Under the pieces are notes generated by a model. The model saw only the letters and a list, made by a program, of their open reading frames with translations. It made no database searches and had not been told where the DNA came from. The translations under genes and the position numbers were made by a program. Shown one piece after another: positions 44,150-59,021 of a stretch of 64,000 bases of DNA (position 1 is its first letter; the number at the start of each line of letters is the position of its first letter). Origin of the DNA: Phaseolus vulgaris (taxonomy: Eukaryota > Streptophyta > Magnoliopsida > Fabales > Fabaceae); assembly GCF_000499845.2 (NCBI RefSeq), contig NC_023758.2:41771524-41835523 (forward strand), in the 5' to 3' direction.

Positions 44150-46163
44150 GTGAGAAGCATGTTGTGGAATACGGTGTCGTTTGAGAATGAACGATGATTA
44201 AAGTCAAGAAAGAAGATGATTGGAAAATAAGTTTATGGTTCTCTAATGGTAAAAATTAAGAAAAGAAAATATTTTTATAAATTAAAATGAAAATTTAAAA
44301 AAACATATTAATTTTAATGAGTAATTGATTTAATAATATTATTATTATTATTTCTTAGAGAAATCTTTATAGTGAAGATTTTCAACCATTTAAGTGTGTG
44401 TTTACATTGTGTCGGAGGAAAAGGTAAAGGTTGCTGTTCTCCATCTCGCCGCTATCTCCTTTGTCTTTTTACTACTACTCACTTTTCTCTTTTAAGTATT
44501 CTTGTGATTTTTCATTTCAATTTTTTTACTTTTTTATTCTTCTGATTAAGTAAGAAAAATAAATCGAAATTGCATATGCATAATACAACTTATTTTTTTT
44601 AATGGCATATGAAAATTGTTATTTCTTGCTCACTATAAAATAAATTTTAGTTAAATACCAACTGTAACCAACCAAACCTCCCCAGTGGAAAAAAACAATT
44701 AACTTCATCCATCGTTTCAACGTTTTCCTTTATCTCTAACACTATTTTATTGGTGATAAGAGTATCCATGTAAATGCCACATAAGTCCTCGTGTCTCGTG
44801 TGGCTCACTAACATTTAAAAATCTTATTTTTCTCACTAAAGTTTGAAAAACTTTCAACTTTGTCTTCAATCAATTTCTATCATCAACATTGAGAAATAAG
44901 AAATAAGATATATTGATTGATATATTCAGGTCATCTTAGTATATTTATATCTGACATTTCAGAAAAAAAAAACTTAAATTCTCAAAATTAGTTTATAAAA
45001 TAAGATTTATACTTGACTTATATATTTTATTGTCAAGCTTTTGAGAGTTGAATTTTCACACACTTATCCGATATCTTGACATGTTGTGATCTCATCTTTC
45101 CAGCAACTTGTGAAATCTAACAATGTTAATAACAAAAATCATACAACAAACATCTCTCAAATCATTATTAAAGAGCAAAAATATTTGATTTAGTCCGATT
45201 TGATGTTCGTACAATCAAATGTCCAAATACACCATTATAAATAGGTGAATATCTTAAGTATAAAAGATAATGAAATTCTGACTTTAAACTAATACCCTTA
45301 TTTAAATCTTTGACTTGAACATAGAAGTATAACTACAGATACTCCTAACAATATGATCAAGAACACATAAAAAATAAAAAACCTAGAAAACCAAAAACCC
45401 TAAACTCAAAATGACCACACCAAAGAGAAATCCAATTTTGCATTAACATATATATTATAATTTGTGTGAAATTTTCAAGATAGATACACGTATGTATAAT
45501 GTTATACAAGTACATACAAAAATACTTGTAAGAATCTAGCGAGAAGAGGGAAAAAAAAGTAAAGGTGAAGTGAGTGCGACAAGAAATTGGAAAGGAAAAT
45601 TCCTAAGATGCTGCCGGGTTTTGCTCATCTCATAGAATTGCTTTTGTGGAGAAAAGAGGTAGAAACAAGGAACTAGGAATAGTATAAAAGAACAAACAAA
45701 TAAAAAGTAAAAAGTAACAAGGCAAAACCATGTTCCAATATGAGTTGAAAAGACACAATCCATGTACAAGGAGAAACAAAAAAGAAAAGAAGATACACTC
45801 CTTGTTCAACAACTTTTATTTGGGTGTTGTTAGTAGTATTTTTAGTGATTATATGCCTCATCTATAAAAAGATGTCTAGGGCTTTATTCCTCTTGGTCTT
45901 TGCTTTTATTCATTTTTCATCATGGATTGATCTTCATGCACCCCAAAACTTTGCACAATAAACAATTCATCCATGGTGTGTTTACTTTGGAATGAAAGGA
46001 GAAAGAAATGAATCATATATGGAGTAGTTATGTGTATTTTAAAAGGTAAAAGTTCTACATTGTTTAATTCAATTTCTTTCAAAGGATTTAAATACCAATG
46101 CATTCTTTATACTTTCAAATTGTGTTCTAAAAGTTGTATTATTTAAAGGAAGTTGAGACATAA
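44150..46163. other. Intergenic, AT-rich, no gene recognised
   Basis: Minus-strand frames at 45536-46103 are hydrophobic, overlapping and without family resemblance. Their Phe/Leu-rich content reflects T-rich DNA. No RNA gene seen. Confidence 0.5.
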
Positions 46164-46541
46164 AATCACTAAAAAAAATTATTAAATAAAAATTAATTTT
46201 AGAGACCATAAATAATTAATTACTATATTGACTAAATTAGAGATCATTTTAAAAACTAAACAAAATATTGATTTTTAAATTAGTTTTTTTTATAAATAGT
46301 TTCTAAATTTGTATTTAATTAGCGTCTAAGATTTTTGCTACCAAATTTAGAATCTAAATAATTGGTAGTTAAAACTTTGGTAACTAATTAGATACCAATT
46401 TAAAAACTATTTAACAATAATAAAAACTCATGTAGAAACAAAAAAAAATATTCTCTAAAATGGTCTTTAGTTAGTTATATAACAACTAATTATTTTTCTT
46501 TCTAAAATTGATTTATATTTAATGATTTTCTTGTAGTGAAT
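46164..46541. mobile_element. CACTA-type MITE with long inverted repeats and 3 bp target duplication
   Basis: Element 46167-46538 (372 bp). The left end is CACTAAAAAAAATTATTAAA; the complement of the right end is CACTACAAGAAAATCATTAAA. The inverted similarity continues for about 80 bp on each side (ATTAATTTTAGAGACCATAA versus ATCAATTTTAGAAAGAAAAA). AAT at 46164-46166 is repeated at 46539-46541, the 3 bp duplication expected for CACTA transposase. It has no coding capacity and must be mobilised in trans. Confidence 0.9.
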
Positions 46542-49500
46542 ATATTATAAAATATTAACTCAATTCATTAGACTCGACCTTCTTAATCATTTAAACTAAT
46601 TAAAAAAACAATACAACCAATACATTGAAATCAAGTATTTAGATTTAGATTTGAGTTTTGTTTTAATTATAATGTCGAAATAAAATGTGCATAAAGTTTA
46701 ACAATTAATAATATCTATTTGACAAATTATTTTTTTAATTTTCTTATATTATCATTTACTAAAGTATTGTTCAATCATTTAAAGAATTTTATACAATCTT
46801 GGAAAATTTAACTATCTTCTAGTAATGTGGCAGCATGTTATTTTTAAGGTTTTATCTGTATCAAAAATTTTAAAAAAACATTGTAATTAATAAACAAATA
46901 CAATAATCGGGTTATATAATTATGCAATCTTAAATTTATATGTCTTTATTACATTCTGCTGGAATAGAATAGCTGAAATAATGTTTAAAATATTTTATTT
47001 TGAAAAGGAAAAAAACTCAGCCAAACTTTTCCTCTCTTTATAATATAACGACAAGCTATTTTGAACATAAATTAATAAACTGCTTCATACATATATTATT
47101 TAATTATTTATTTATAATTAGATAAAATAAACCATAATCATAAACTCCACATATATATTATTTATATCTTTGTTTTGGAGTAACTTATGGACTTCTGTAA
47201 GCTTTAAAAATTACTTATGATTAACTTAACTTTTTTACTTCAATACTTATTTACTATATATTTTGTTATAAATTATTATGTAATAAAAGCCTATTAAATA
47301 AGTATTGATCTAAATTATTTGGTCAAGTACGTCTATATTTATTTATGCCTACTTATTTTTAAAATACAATTGTAAATTTGTCTAATTTTAAGATTTAATT
47401 AACTGACATTAATTACTTATTTTCATACATCCCACTACATATGTACAATTAACAGTGTAGTTAAAAAATATCTAAATTAAAATTTTCCAAATAACACTTG
47501 AAATCCCAATAAAAATATTAACATGTTTTAATTAGTTTAATTTTAAAAATCAAACAAGAATATTCAAATCACTTTTATTAACAATTATTAGGTTTCATAA
47601 AAAATAATAGTACATGTAATAATTCAGTGCATGTTAATTGTATTTAACAATGTTTGCGTAAAGTAAAAGCCAAATATTCAAATGTGCAATCATGGCTTTT
47701 GTTGAGTATTTTTATCATAATTAAGGTTATAAGTTAAAGTGTAAGTTTTATAATAAAAAGTTCGAGACTTTGAATTTTAAATAATAAATTAAACTATATA
47801 AATATGTTATCTTTCAAACTCTAATAGGTTAAAAACAGAGTAAGTTTTTTATTAAAATGTATATTTTATAAAATATTATATCAAAGAAAAAGTTGTAAAA
47901 ACATTTTTAAAATATTAGTGCAATAAAAATCACATGAAATAAAATAAAATTTCATAATATAAAGGTAGAATTAAAGGTAACATGCATTTTCTAAATGTTC
48001 ATGATGTTTCCTTGTTTTGTGTGCATGGAAGGGTATATAGTTTGTGTTGGTTGGTTTTTTGATATTGATGATGTTTTTGCTTTTTATCATTTGCATATGC
48101 AACAACTTTTGAACTAACTAATTTTCAAATCTCAAACCTTCCATTCCTTCACTTGGTTTGTTAGGCTTTGAAATATTGTTAGGACAAAGAATTTTTGTTG
48201 GTGAGGACATGGGTGTGCTATAGATTTCCCTCACTTTAGTATATGGTAAGAAAGAAGAAATTAAAGAAACATGAAATAATATGAGAAATCTAGTGAGAAA
48301 AATAATAGAGAAACTTTATTTATAAAAAAATGTTAGTTTGAAGTAATTCATAAATTTGGGTAATTTTAATTAGGTTTTTATTTTTAAAAAATATTTAAGT
48401 CTTTTTAAAATGTTTAGAGTTAATAAGTGCTTAAAATATTTCTTCTTTAGTTCCATCTAAATATTTTGTTATTTGGTTTTGTTATCAACCTTTTGAACTC
48501 ACTTATTAACTCTCTTTTTTTATGAGTTTTGATGGTTTGGAGGAGATTCAAGACAAAAGAGATGAGTTAATCATTGGAAACCAAAGACAAAAGTTATAGT
48601 TAACAAAAATCAAAGTTAAATGAAAAAAAAATAAATTTAAACGCTCAATAGAATAATTTTTTTAATAAGAGGTTAACTAAATATACTCAAAATTATAAAT
48701 TATTCAAAAATTTAATTAAGACTAAAGAATGATATATTTTTGTTTAATGTTAATTCTTTTGTACTGATATATATTTTGCTATTAGAACACCTTGGTTAGT
48801 TCATGGGAGATGGATTGTGTTCAACTTTTGCATATTTTGTTGTAAATTGCATTTAGCACCCCATAATTTGAAACTTCAATTCCATATGTAATGAAATTCC
48901 AATTTTATTTTTTGAAAATTATATATATTATGAATTTTACTTTTTAGAGTATATATTTTATATTCTGAATTATACCGTCAATGATACATTTATTGTGATT
49001 TTTTTTATTATTTATAAGTCACTTAATAAAAAATGATTTTTTTTTAGACAAATATAATTTTTTTAATATTAAAATTGTTATAAAAGTGTTTTTTTAATAG
49101 TAACAAAATTCAAATAATGTAAGTGCAAAACATGTTACACATAAATAATGAGAAAATGCCATATTATTGATTAGAAGTTGTGTAACATAAATAATGAGAA
49201 AATGCCATATTATTGATTAGAAGTTATTGTATAATGTATTTTCTAATTTTGAAATGAAATCATAAATTCATAATAAAATTATCTAACAACTATGTTTGTA
49301 TTGTTTTCCATATAATATCTGGTGTAAGCGATCTCATTCTTCATGAAACCACGAGCTAATTACAATGTATTACGAATTTCATCCCATGCTATAACATCTT
49401 TTGTCACATTTCAATCTCTTGTAAAAGGTTCGATAATTTTTTTAAAAAAATACGACTCTTCATTCATTAAAGTTTGGATATATATATATATATTCAATAA

Positions 49501-52500
49501 GAATAATACAATATATCTAAGTTTTCATAAAAATTATGATAAACATTAGCATGATGAAAGAAAAAATAATAGACAGAAAAATTCCAGTTACAATAAAATA
49601 GTGCGAGCATAGAAAAGTTTCTCCAAACAGAATTTTTTACGAAAAAAATATATAATATTTTTTTGTACAAGTTAAAGTTAAATTACTAATTCTTATGTAA
49701 TTTTTAAATAGTATATAAATTAATTTTAAATTATGAAAATTATTCTATTTTCTTCTTGTTTTTTTTCTCTTTTGAGAAGTTCTTATGGATAATTTTATCT
49801 AAATATATCATATAAGTACAGTGAAAATAAACACAATAAATAAAATACTGTGCTAATATTTAATATTTTTTTATTTTTTAATATTTGCTACTAATATTTT
49901 TTGTAAAGAAGGAAAATCATCTGGGTTCATATCGAAAAACTATTTGTACCAATAAGAATATTTTCTAAGACTCGTTAATTCCGGAAATTATTTCATAAGG
50001 ATCGTTATGATTCTTGAATACGATTTAAATTATTAATAATAGAATGATAAATTTAATTATAGAAAGTTGTAAATTAAATAATAATAAAAAATTTAAAAAT
50101 TCCATAATTATTTATTTTTACCTTTTTATTATGCAACTACTTTCTCCCTCATTTGTACCTCCCAATTTATAAACAATAGGGTATAGAGGAGTATATTGAA
50201 ATATTTTAGTTGCAGAAAATAATTTGTCGGGTGCATAAAGCAGAGGCCTACATTGTCTTGCTAAACTAAATGGGCTTTGATTTGGTGGGTCCTTATAGGC
50301 CTACTTAGCCCATAAACTAATGGGCTGGTCTGCCTGTTGAATAATACAAAAAATTCAAAAATCTATAAACAAATTAAAAATAGAAAAGCTGAAAATTTAT
50401 TAAAAAAATAATAAAACATTTTTAAGAATAAAATAAACGTAGCATTAAATTTTAAATAATAATTAGTATTAAAAATATAATTATAATCCATACTTAAAAT
50501 TTTACATCAATTAATTTGTCATAAAACGAAATTTATCCGATGAGTTCAATTTACTTTAAATCCCTGGATGACCATATATATAATCACATTTATATTTTTA
50601 AGTAAATATCTTTTCAACCTTGCCTTTAGTTTTACTACATTAAATGTTTGGTAGTAGGGAAATTTTACCTTTTACGTATAAAATTTGTCTTTATTTTTTA
50701 TTTATAAAAATATAGTACAAATAGAAAAAATTATAAGTTTCAACTATTTTTTAATATTTTATTTATTCACGTAACTACTTCCAAAATATTCGAACTTTAA
50801 GTACATTTTGATTACCGACATTGACTATAGTAATTAAGTATTGTATGATCTCTTCACTAAAGTAGTGAAATGTGATGATCAAGTAATTATTATACTTAAT
50901 AATACAAACAATGCAATCAGTTTGATTTTTATTATTTAACTTCATTCACATATTCCTAAAATTATATAAATATTCAATTTTCTACTTAATCATTATAATT
51001 CAAAAAATTTTAATATTTAAGCATTAAAAAATATTATTTAGGTAAATTTTCATTCAATTTTTGTTATGATAGAGTATTTTATAAGTATATCTTTATTGGA
51101 GTTCTCAAGCTTAGAAAAGACATTTTACTTTTTTTACATATTGTCTAATGATGTTCCATCTTTAGATGAGAACATTTGACACTCATTTATAGTTGTTATT
51201 AAAAGTCAACCTACTATTTATCCTTCATCAACCGATGAGAATGGTCATTTCACATTAGTAGACAACTTGAAAACATACATGAAAAACCTTTTTCAAATGA
51301 ATGATAAAGTTATGCATAAGAGATTCACAATTATGCATCAATAAATTGAAAAGATGTTCATATTGCTAACAACCTAGAGCTTGTCCAACAAGAACATCAC
51401 CCTTAGTTTTAAGTGTTACGTGACCAATTGCAAATACTAGTTAAGAACTGACAACCTCAAGCTAGTGAAGACAATCAACGAAACCATGACCCTTAGCCAT
51501 TTGAGCAGGTCACTAAGTCATGAATATAAGAAGATGCTCAAAGGTATACTTTTAAGCATGTCAGAGCATTTTCACAAATGCTCATCCAAAAAAAGGACTT
51601 CAAGCAACCTATAGTAGTCTTAACACCTTGGTCAAATACTTTCATAGAAAAGAAGGTAACAAATATAATCCTTTTACAATCAAGGTCACAATTATCAGTA
51701 TTTCATACAAATGGAAGTGTCATAACATCGATAAGCATGACAATTCATTTGACTGAGTGTGCATTTAAAGGCCTATGTGACTTGTGTTAATATATTTTTT
51801 CAAGACCATGTTGTTCATTCATGCACGTTAATGGGACTTGTTTTACAATGATATTACATATTACCATGCAACTTAATATACTCATTTGAGACTTTATTTT
51901 ACAAAAATCACAACACAGATTTTAGTTAGTTAACCTACAAGGACTAACTTAGTGGCGTTGGACAACATAAAGCAAGGAGAAACAAACTCACTCCACCCAT
52001 TTATGGATTGCTTCTCAAAGATATAATTAAATATTTTTAATTTTCACTTAACTGTGACCATGGACAAAATATTGATTGAAGTAGGGTTCCATTTTAAACA
52101 ACATGTTCACAAATCCTCAAAATGACATGGAGAAGCTTTGAAAACGGAAAAACAAAGACAAAAAAATGACTAGGAAAGACAACCATGTCATCCTGGTCAT
52201 TTCCGCAAATATCAAATCTAATTTATGAAACATGTATCTCCCTCAATACAAGCATATATGTCATCCAAAAAAATGTTTTAAATTTCAAAACACTACCAAT
52301 ATCACTACTACATCCTTCTATTGTACACATCGATCTTGTAAGGATCAATACCACCAAAATATCGATTATACCATCGAAGAGTTTATGTAAGTTTGATATA
52401 TAATTGAAGATTTTATACATTTTAGAACATATTAATCCTAAAATATAATCAACATGTTAATCAAGTACAATATAGTCAAATTGTATGATATTTTTATTAA

Positions 52501-53500
52501 GCTAAACAATACAAAGTCTTTATTCAATTATTTGATATTTAAATAATTTTTAAATTTAATAATAATTAAAACACTTTATCCAAATAAAAAAAATTACTAA
52601 ATTAAGATTACTTTAATTAAATAAGATATTTAGAAAATAAAAAATAAAAAATGTGATGAATTCAGATAATTTTTTAATAATTTATTTATAGTTTAACCAC
52701 TTACGAGATAAAAGTGATAGAGAATGGTAGTACAAAAGGTAATAATTTCAAAACCATATTCTTCAAAAGTGAGCCTCAAAAGCAACACGCAACACAACAA
52801 TTTTGTCCTTCTATCTTAAATCTGCTTTTGCTATTACATCAACCAAATTTATCTGGAAATCATTTTATAAAACAAAAATGAATAAAGTAAAATAAACTTA
52901 AAATTCACTATAGGTTAATCTGTCAAACATTATTTTATATAATTTTTTATTTTTTTATCATCAACTCATGCATAAATAAAATTTAATTTAGAAAAAAATA
53001 TCATTTTATTTTTTTTATATTTTTCTCTCTTAAACATGCTAAACATCTAGGCTGTGTTTTCCAAATTTTAAAAGAACTATGATATACTTTTTTAAGCTAT
53101 TCTGTCTAATTTGCAAGGAAATTACTGAACTTTATATTTTTACACTTTTTTTTTAAAATATTAATTACCATAAACCAATATTTTATTTTTTTAAAAGTTG
53201 TTCACGATGATAAAAAAAATCATTTTACAGTAATAGAAATTATGCAAATATTTTTTTTTTTAATTTATTTGTTAGCATAATCCATATATTATTAGTATCG
53301 AAATGAATATCTATCTGTAATAACCATTTAATTTTTGTTAAATTAGGATTTTATTAACAGAAGCAAAATTAATCCCTAGCTATTAATATACAATATCCTT
53401 TAAGTAAAAACTATATAAAAAACATAACTATATACTTCGGACCAGAAATATTTCAATAATAATTACAATTATATGTAATTAATAAAAAAATTAATCGTTA
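46542..53500. other. Gene-poor AT-rich intergenic region
   Basis: No gene recognised in 7 kb. About 51050-52400 is slightly less AT-rich and has gag-like or transposon-like broken frames (for example 51578-51790), but no motif that identifies a family. A direct repeat lies at 49141-49226. Confidence 0.5.
49141..49226. repeat. 46 bp-period tandem duplication
   Basis: ATAAATAATGAGAAAATGCC begins at 49141 and again at 49187, each followed by ATATTATTGATTAGAAGTT. Confidence 0.9.
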
Positions 53501-53799
53501 AGTTGTTGATGTGAAAAGACGTTAAATTAATGGCCGAATCGTGGAATTAATAAATTATTGACCCACTTTACATTAAAAAAATTATATATATCATTTTCAT
53601 TTTTTTAAAATCAAAGTTCTAATATGTAAAATAATAAACAAAATTTTAAAAATATGAATTTATAATTTTAAACTTCAAATATATATATGTAAACAAACTA
53701 AAAGATATGGACTAAATCAATTAGGTGAGTGAGTTTTCAATTGATAAAGTCAAGTCAAGATCAAATACATTTAAAATATAAATGTGAGTTTGGACTAAT

Positions 53800-54918
53800 T
53801 GGAGTTTTATAAATGAAATTTATTTTATAAATAGTGTTACAAATTGAATTCTTAGAAGGACAAAAATAATAATAGAAAATTTACATAATTTATTACAGAG
53901 AGAAAGAAAATATTGAAATTGAAATGTTTGTATGTTTTGTTTTGTATTATGAAAAGGGATTATTTTTATGTAACAATAAAAAAAAAAAAAAAAGTTAGAG
54001 AATTTTGTAGAGAATATTGTTGGGGAAGATCCAACCACACATAGAGAGAAGAAAGGAAGTATCTGTGTGGAATTGGAAGGAAAAGAAAGATGCAGGAGGA
54101 TTTGGTGTGTGGATAGGGAGGGTCCAGCGTAGTAGCTGTGTACCCACAAACGCTACGCAACACAACACACCACATTCTTCTTACACAATACCGCACCCAC
54201 TCTCTCAACCACAATAATTTCAACTGCTGCAAGGTTAATTTTCAATTCCTAAACCCTAATTTTTCTTCCCTCAACCAAATTCCCTTTTTTTTTTATTTCT
54301 CCCAACGATTTTTCTTCCTTTACTGTTTCTTACTTTTTATTTTTCTCGGTCATCGCTCATGTGTAATCACAAGAAAGAAGTGAATTTGTTGGGGTTGACA
54401 TGTTCTTGGGGTTGTTTCTGTTTGCAATTTTTTATTTTGAGCTTCTGGGTGCTCTGTAACTACCCCAACTGCTGTTTTCTCACTCTCGCTGGTTTTGCAT
54501 GCAATTTTGGAATTGTATGTTCGATTGGTTTGGGGGAATTCTCTTGTTTTGCATGGTATTCATATGTTCTGGTATCACTTTATTTGAAATTTTATGTTTT
54601 ATGGTGTAAGAGCCAGTGAACAACTGTAACAAATAGTAGCAAATTAGTTTTATTTTCTCTTATTTGTGGTGTGATCTCTATAGTACATCCATCTCTGCTA
54701 TGTGCTTTTGTCTCTCTTTATTCTGGCTTTTATGGTATAGCCAATATGTAAGTTCAGTTGAAGAACTATAAATCGTGTATACCGTTTCTGTTTTAGTTTT
54801 CGTTTCAGTTTCTATTACTCTGTTTTCTCTGTGTAGCATGTGGCTGTAATACTCCTAACTTCTGTCTACAATTCTGTTCTGGTTCCAGGTTTGAACAGTG
54901 TTACGCCCTTCTCGAAAC
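53800..54918 (+). promoter_or_regulatory. NF-YA promoter, leader exon and 5'UTR intron
   Basis: A leader exon probably ends at 54233 (CTGCAAG followed by GTTAATT). The 5'UTR intron runs 54234-54898 with acceptor GGTTCCAG, 20 bases before the ATG. Several short frames in the leader and intron (for example 54138-54383, 54359-54619) are not coding in this model. Confidence 0.6.
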
Positions 54919-57900
54919 ATGACCTCTGCTCACAACCTTACTGGTATTTTACATGAACAAAGTCCTTGGTGCAATTTATTATTTGTAACTTTCCCATTTA
55001 TGGCGAGTGGATTAACCGCATGCCCCAAGTTTAGTTAACAGCATATGGAGCAATATCATTGGTGTTTTTGTGTCTAATGGAATTGTTACAACAACAATAG
55101 CTCGTCTCTGTCTAAGGAATTGTTAATGGAGAAGTTTCTACTCAACAGAAATTCGATAAGTTGAGAAAGGGAAAGATGAATAACTACTGTTGTGAGTGTA
55201 GTAAATTTGTTTTTAATATTATTTTGTGTCATGGAATTATTCTTTTGTGAAAAGTACCTTTCTTTAAGAAAAAAGGATAATTTTTAGAAACAGAAAGTTA
55301 AGATCTTTATTTCATAAAAACTTATGTTTCTAGCAGTCTAGTAACCTTTAATCTTAGCTGCAATTCATACAGGCACCTACACTGGATGTTACCCTTTCTG
55401 TATTTGTTACCTCGTGAAAATTATTATTTTGCATTAAATGATATTGACCACTCAGTATCGTAGATATACAGCTCCCCGTCTTTTGAGGTTGCCTATCTTT
55501 TAATCACGCAAGTCTTTGAATTCATACTCTTGCATTGAAGCTGCATAAAGTGACTTATTTCTTATATTCTTCTTTTTCTATTATGGTGTATGTTTGCTGG
55601 TTTTCTGAGAAGCATCTTTGTTTTGATGTCTTGCCTAGGGACTGCAATCAACATTTCCTAGTTATTATATTTTTAGTTTTTAAATATGGTTTCATGCTAT
55701 CTTAAAACATTTATAAATATCTTATTTTTTATTTTCATGGTATCTCATTTTGTTATTCTTAACAAAATTTGAACTTCTAAACTTCTTTAAATTTTAGGGA
55801 GTCCTGTAAGTCTCTAATCCCTTAACTTTGTTTTTAACTAACTCCTGCACTGGCCACCTTTCTGTCCCACATAATATGTTAATATACAGCTAAATATATT
55901 TTTAGTCCCTCAAATTTGAGTTAAGTTTATTTTTTGTTCTTCAAATTTAAAATTAATCTTTTTAGTCCTTGTAATTTGAACAAAGCTTGTTTAGTCACTT
56001 GGCCCAAATGTCTTATACATAAATATTGTCACAAGGAATACTTTGAAAGAAAAATAAACATGTGCTTAAGTATTTAATGATAAGAATGCAAAATCAAAAT
56101 AGGTTTTCAAATAGCAATTTGTAATTGTTAATTATGTATAAGTTAAATATTTAATGATATTTATGGCAGACGAACCAATAGAAACATTTTTCAAATTGCA
56201 GGGTCTAAAATGATCAATTTTAAATTTGGAAGTAAAAAACACCTACTCTAAATTTTAGGGGCTAAAAACATATTTAAACCGTTGATATATTATTATTGCT
56301 TTGTCGTTCATTAGAATTGAGCCTTCCCTCAGCAACTCCAGTGTGCATTTTAGATTCCAAAACATTATCATGTGAAAAATGTAAATTGTAAGGACTATGA
56401 ATATATTTATGTATTGTTTGCTATACTCTAATGCTGATACCTGGAATAAGTGAAGCCTAAATAAATGTCTATTTGATGTTTTCCCTCACTCTGCCTCACA
56501 GGAGGGTACGGATTGCGAAGGAGTTTAGACCATGTTAGCCTTTAGATATTATTCATATCCATGATCCATCTATAGTGTAATTAGTCACCTTCTTTTCCTG
56601 CTTTATTCATTTCCCTGTATCGGGTGAAAATATCAGTTCCCCCTAAAGCCGTCTCTTTGAATATTAGACTCCTTTGCATTCTAACTTTGTAAGAAATGAA
56701 GAATTTTTTGTATATGTTGCTTGAGAATATTTAATGATACTCTATTCACTTCCTCCTATAATACAATAGTTGCAATTATCAAATTTGCAAATTCAGTTCT
56801 TCTCATCTGGCTTCTATGCTGGTGGTTTAGACTACTGCTTTTTCATTTGGTGAAAAGTATTTATGAATAAATTATGCTTTTTTCCCTTCTCCTTTGTATT
56901 TTTTTTCTTCCAACTTTGTTTATAATTATCTGTTTTCTTGAGTGATTTATTGAATTTTCCCTCATTCAAGCTAATTTTTTAAAGATTTGTAAAGGCAGTT
57001 AGTGTGCAGGAGTTTGTAGCAAGATCCTCATTATGTAGAGGAGGAAATTGTCCTCTACCAAAGAAGTGCACATTTTTTATATGAAAAGAATGAAATTATA
57101 AGTTCTCTCATGTTTAGCAATTGACGGATTTGGGTAGAAAAGTTCACTTCAAACTAATGTTTTTGACAATCTCTGTTTCTTCTGTATTTACAAACTCAAC
57201 ATAAATCTGGAGTTTGTGTTCTGTTTATGATAGATGCTTTTGCATTCTGATTGTTGCACATGCATTATAAAATATTAAGTTCGTTTTTAAGATATTTTGT
57301 TTGTTTTGGATTGATCTTCTTTGCTATTAATCCTATTGGAACTTTGATTTTTTTCTTAAATTGAAGCATTTTACTTGTTCCTTCACTCTATTCCGAGAAC
57401 AAATTTACTGTCTGAACTTCTGTAGCAAAATGTTTATGCAGATAATGAAGATGATGGGCAGCACCAGTCAGAATCCCAAGTGCAGTCCCCATCTGCTAAT
57501 GGAATTTCTGATTCCGGTATTAGTACCCAGAATGTCAATGTACAGTATGCAACACCTGGCCAGCTTGGAGCTGGGCATGCAATGGTAAGAACTTCACGTC
57601 TCTTTGGGTTTTCTTCTGACTGTCTTAAAAGAGACATGTTTCTTCAATTATTTGACATCATCAGTTCACATTGAATCACCATCCTAATATTTAATTAATT
57701 CCAGAGATGCTAAGGAATGGTTTGTATGTATAGGCCATAGCCATTAGATACCATCCAATGTGCCTTGCGTGTTGTAGGTATAAGATAGACGTACATTGCC
57801 GTTGTTTTGCATTGAAGCAAATTGACTCTGAATATTAGCAAATCATGATGAAAATTTTCCCCAGGTTTATTTTTCCTCTAATTCATGAATAAATTGACAT

Positions 57901-59021
57901 TTTCACATTTACGTTTTATCCATGAAGGTGAGCTTTCCCCATGTGCTACAAGAAGCTGATTTCAAAGCAGCTATAATATGAAAAGATTTCTGGGTGCCAT
58001 AGATTTATCGATCTTGTCATAGTTAACAGAAAACTCCATGCTTCTGGATGGACTGGCAAATAATTATGCAATCCTAAGTTTTTCTTATACATTAGTTTTC
58101 TTTAGTGGTTGTGTTTGGGGAATTAAGGTTGATTTTGAAGAAACCATAGCTTTTTTGTCATGGCTGTTGAGGTAAAAGAATGATTTCCCAAGCGAATGCT
58201 GGTGTCACTTTTTATTTAGACATGATAATAAAGTGTGTCCCGAATCACCGATTGCGCTAGTACTGCTCTTGGTATTTTTTTAGAATGAAAATGTTTTATG
58301 AATGTTACTGATTTATGTTACTTTCTTATATAATTGAAGGTACCACCTGTGTATCCATATCCAGATCCTTATTACAGAAGCATCTTTGCTCCCTATGATA
58401 CTCAACCTTATCCCCCACAAGCCTATAGTGGACAGCCAATGGTTTGCTCTAATTTTTTCATGTTGATTCTGTTAATATTCTGGTTTCTTCTTGTTTCCTT
58501 TTGCTATCCTCCAATTATTGAACCATGTCCTGTTCCAGGTTCATCTTCAGTTAATGGGGATTCAGCAAGCTGGCGTCCCTCTGCCAACTGATGCAGTAGA
58601 GGAGCCTGTGTTTGTCAATGCAAAACAATATCACGGTATATTGAGACGTAGACAATCCCGTGCTAAAGCTGAATCAGAAAATAAAGCTATAAGAAATAGG
58701 AAGGTACATCATTGTCTGCTTGTTTATATTTCGTTTTAATGACACCAAAAGTTGTGTTATTGTTGTGAGCTTCTTGCTTCACTTCCTCTCTAGAGGTCCT
58801 TACTTGTACAACTTGTGTTGTAATAAATGTTGCAGCCATACTTGCATGAATCTCGACACATGCACGCACTGAGAAGACCGAGAGGATGTGGTGGTCGGTT
58901 TCTGAATTCAAAGAAAGAAGAGAATGAGCATAATGATGTGGCATCAGCTGAGAAATCACAATCCAATATCAATCTCAATTCTGATAAAAATGATCAAACG
59001 TCATCAGATAGGACATCCTGA
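54919..59021 (+). CDS. Nuclear transcription factor Y subunit A (NF-YA7/NF-YA4-like)
   Basis: Exons 54919-54943, 57442-57584, 58340-58441, 58539-58703 and 58836-59021 join in phase to 621 nt, 206 residues. The N-terminal half is Gln/Ser-rich ([11 protein letters not shown]) with the [19 protein letters not shown] segment of plant NF-YA proteins. The conserved core begins with [19 protein letters not shown] (~111-130, contacts NF-YB/NF-YC) and [15 protein letters not shown]. The DNA-binding arm [20 protein letters not shown] follows (~146-165). It binds CCAAT boxes as part of the NF-Y trimer in the nucleus. All core residues are intact. I see no miR169-complementary site in the CDS or the 59022-59420 flank, fitting the NF-YA4/NF-YA7 subgroup. 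Confidence 0.95.
55890..56279. mobile_element. MITE in NF-YA intron 1
   Basis: About 390 bp. The left end TAAATATATTTTTAGTCCCT and the complement of the right end (TTTAAATATGTTTTTAGCCC) are terminal inverted repeats; TAGTCCTT/GGGTCTAAAATG-like motifs recur inside. Target duplication not resolved. Superfamily uncertain. Confidence 0.65.

Noticed and set aside
45536..46103. Overlapping hydrophobic minus-strand frames
   Set aside because: Three frames are open because the DNA is T-rich; none shows a conserved motif.
51578..51790. 70-codon plus frame, possible retroelement remnant
   Set aside because: No gag, protease or polymerase motif could be recognised; kept only as a note in the intergenic entry.
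54138..54619. Reading frames in the NF-YA leader
   Set aside because: They run across the 5'UTR intron donor or lie wholly in the intron; no family resemblance.
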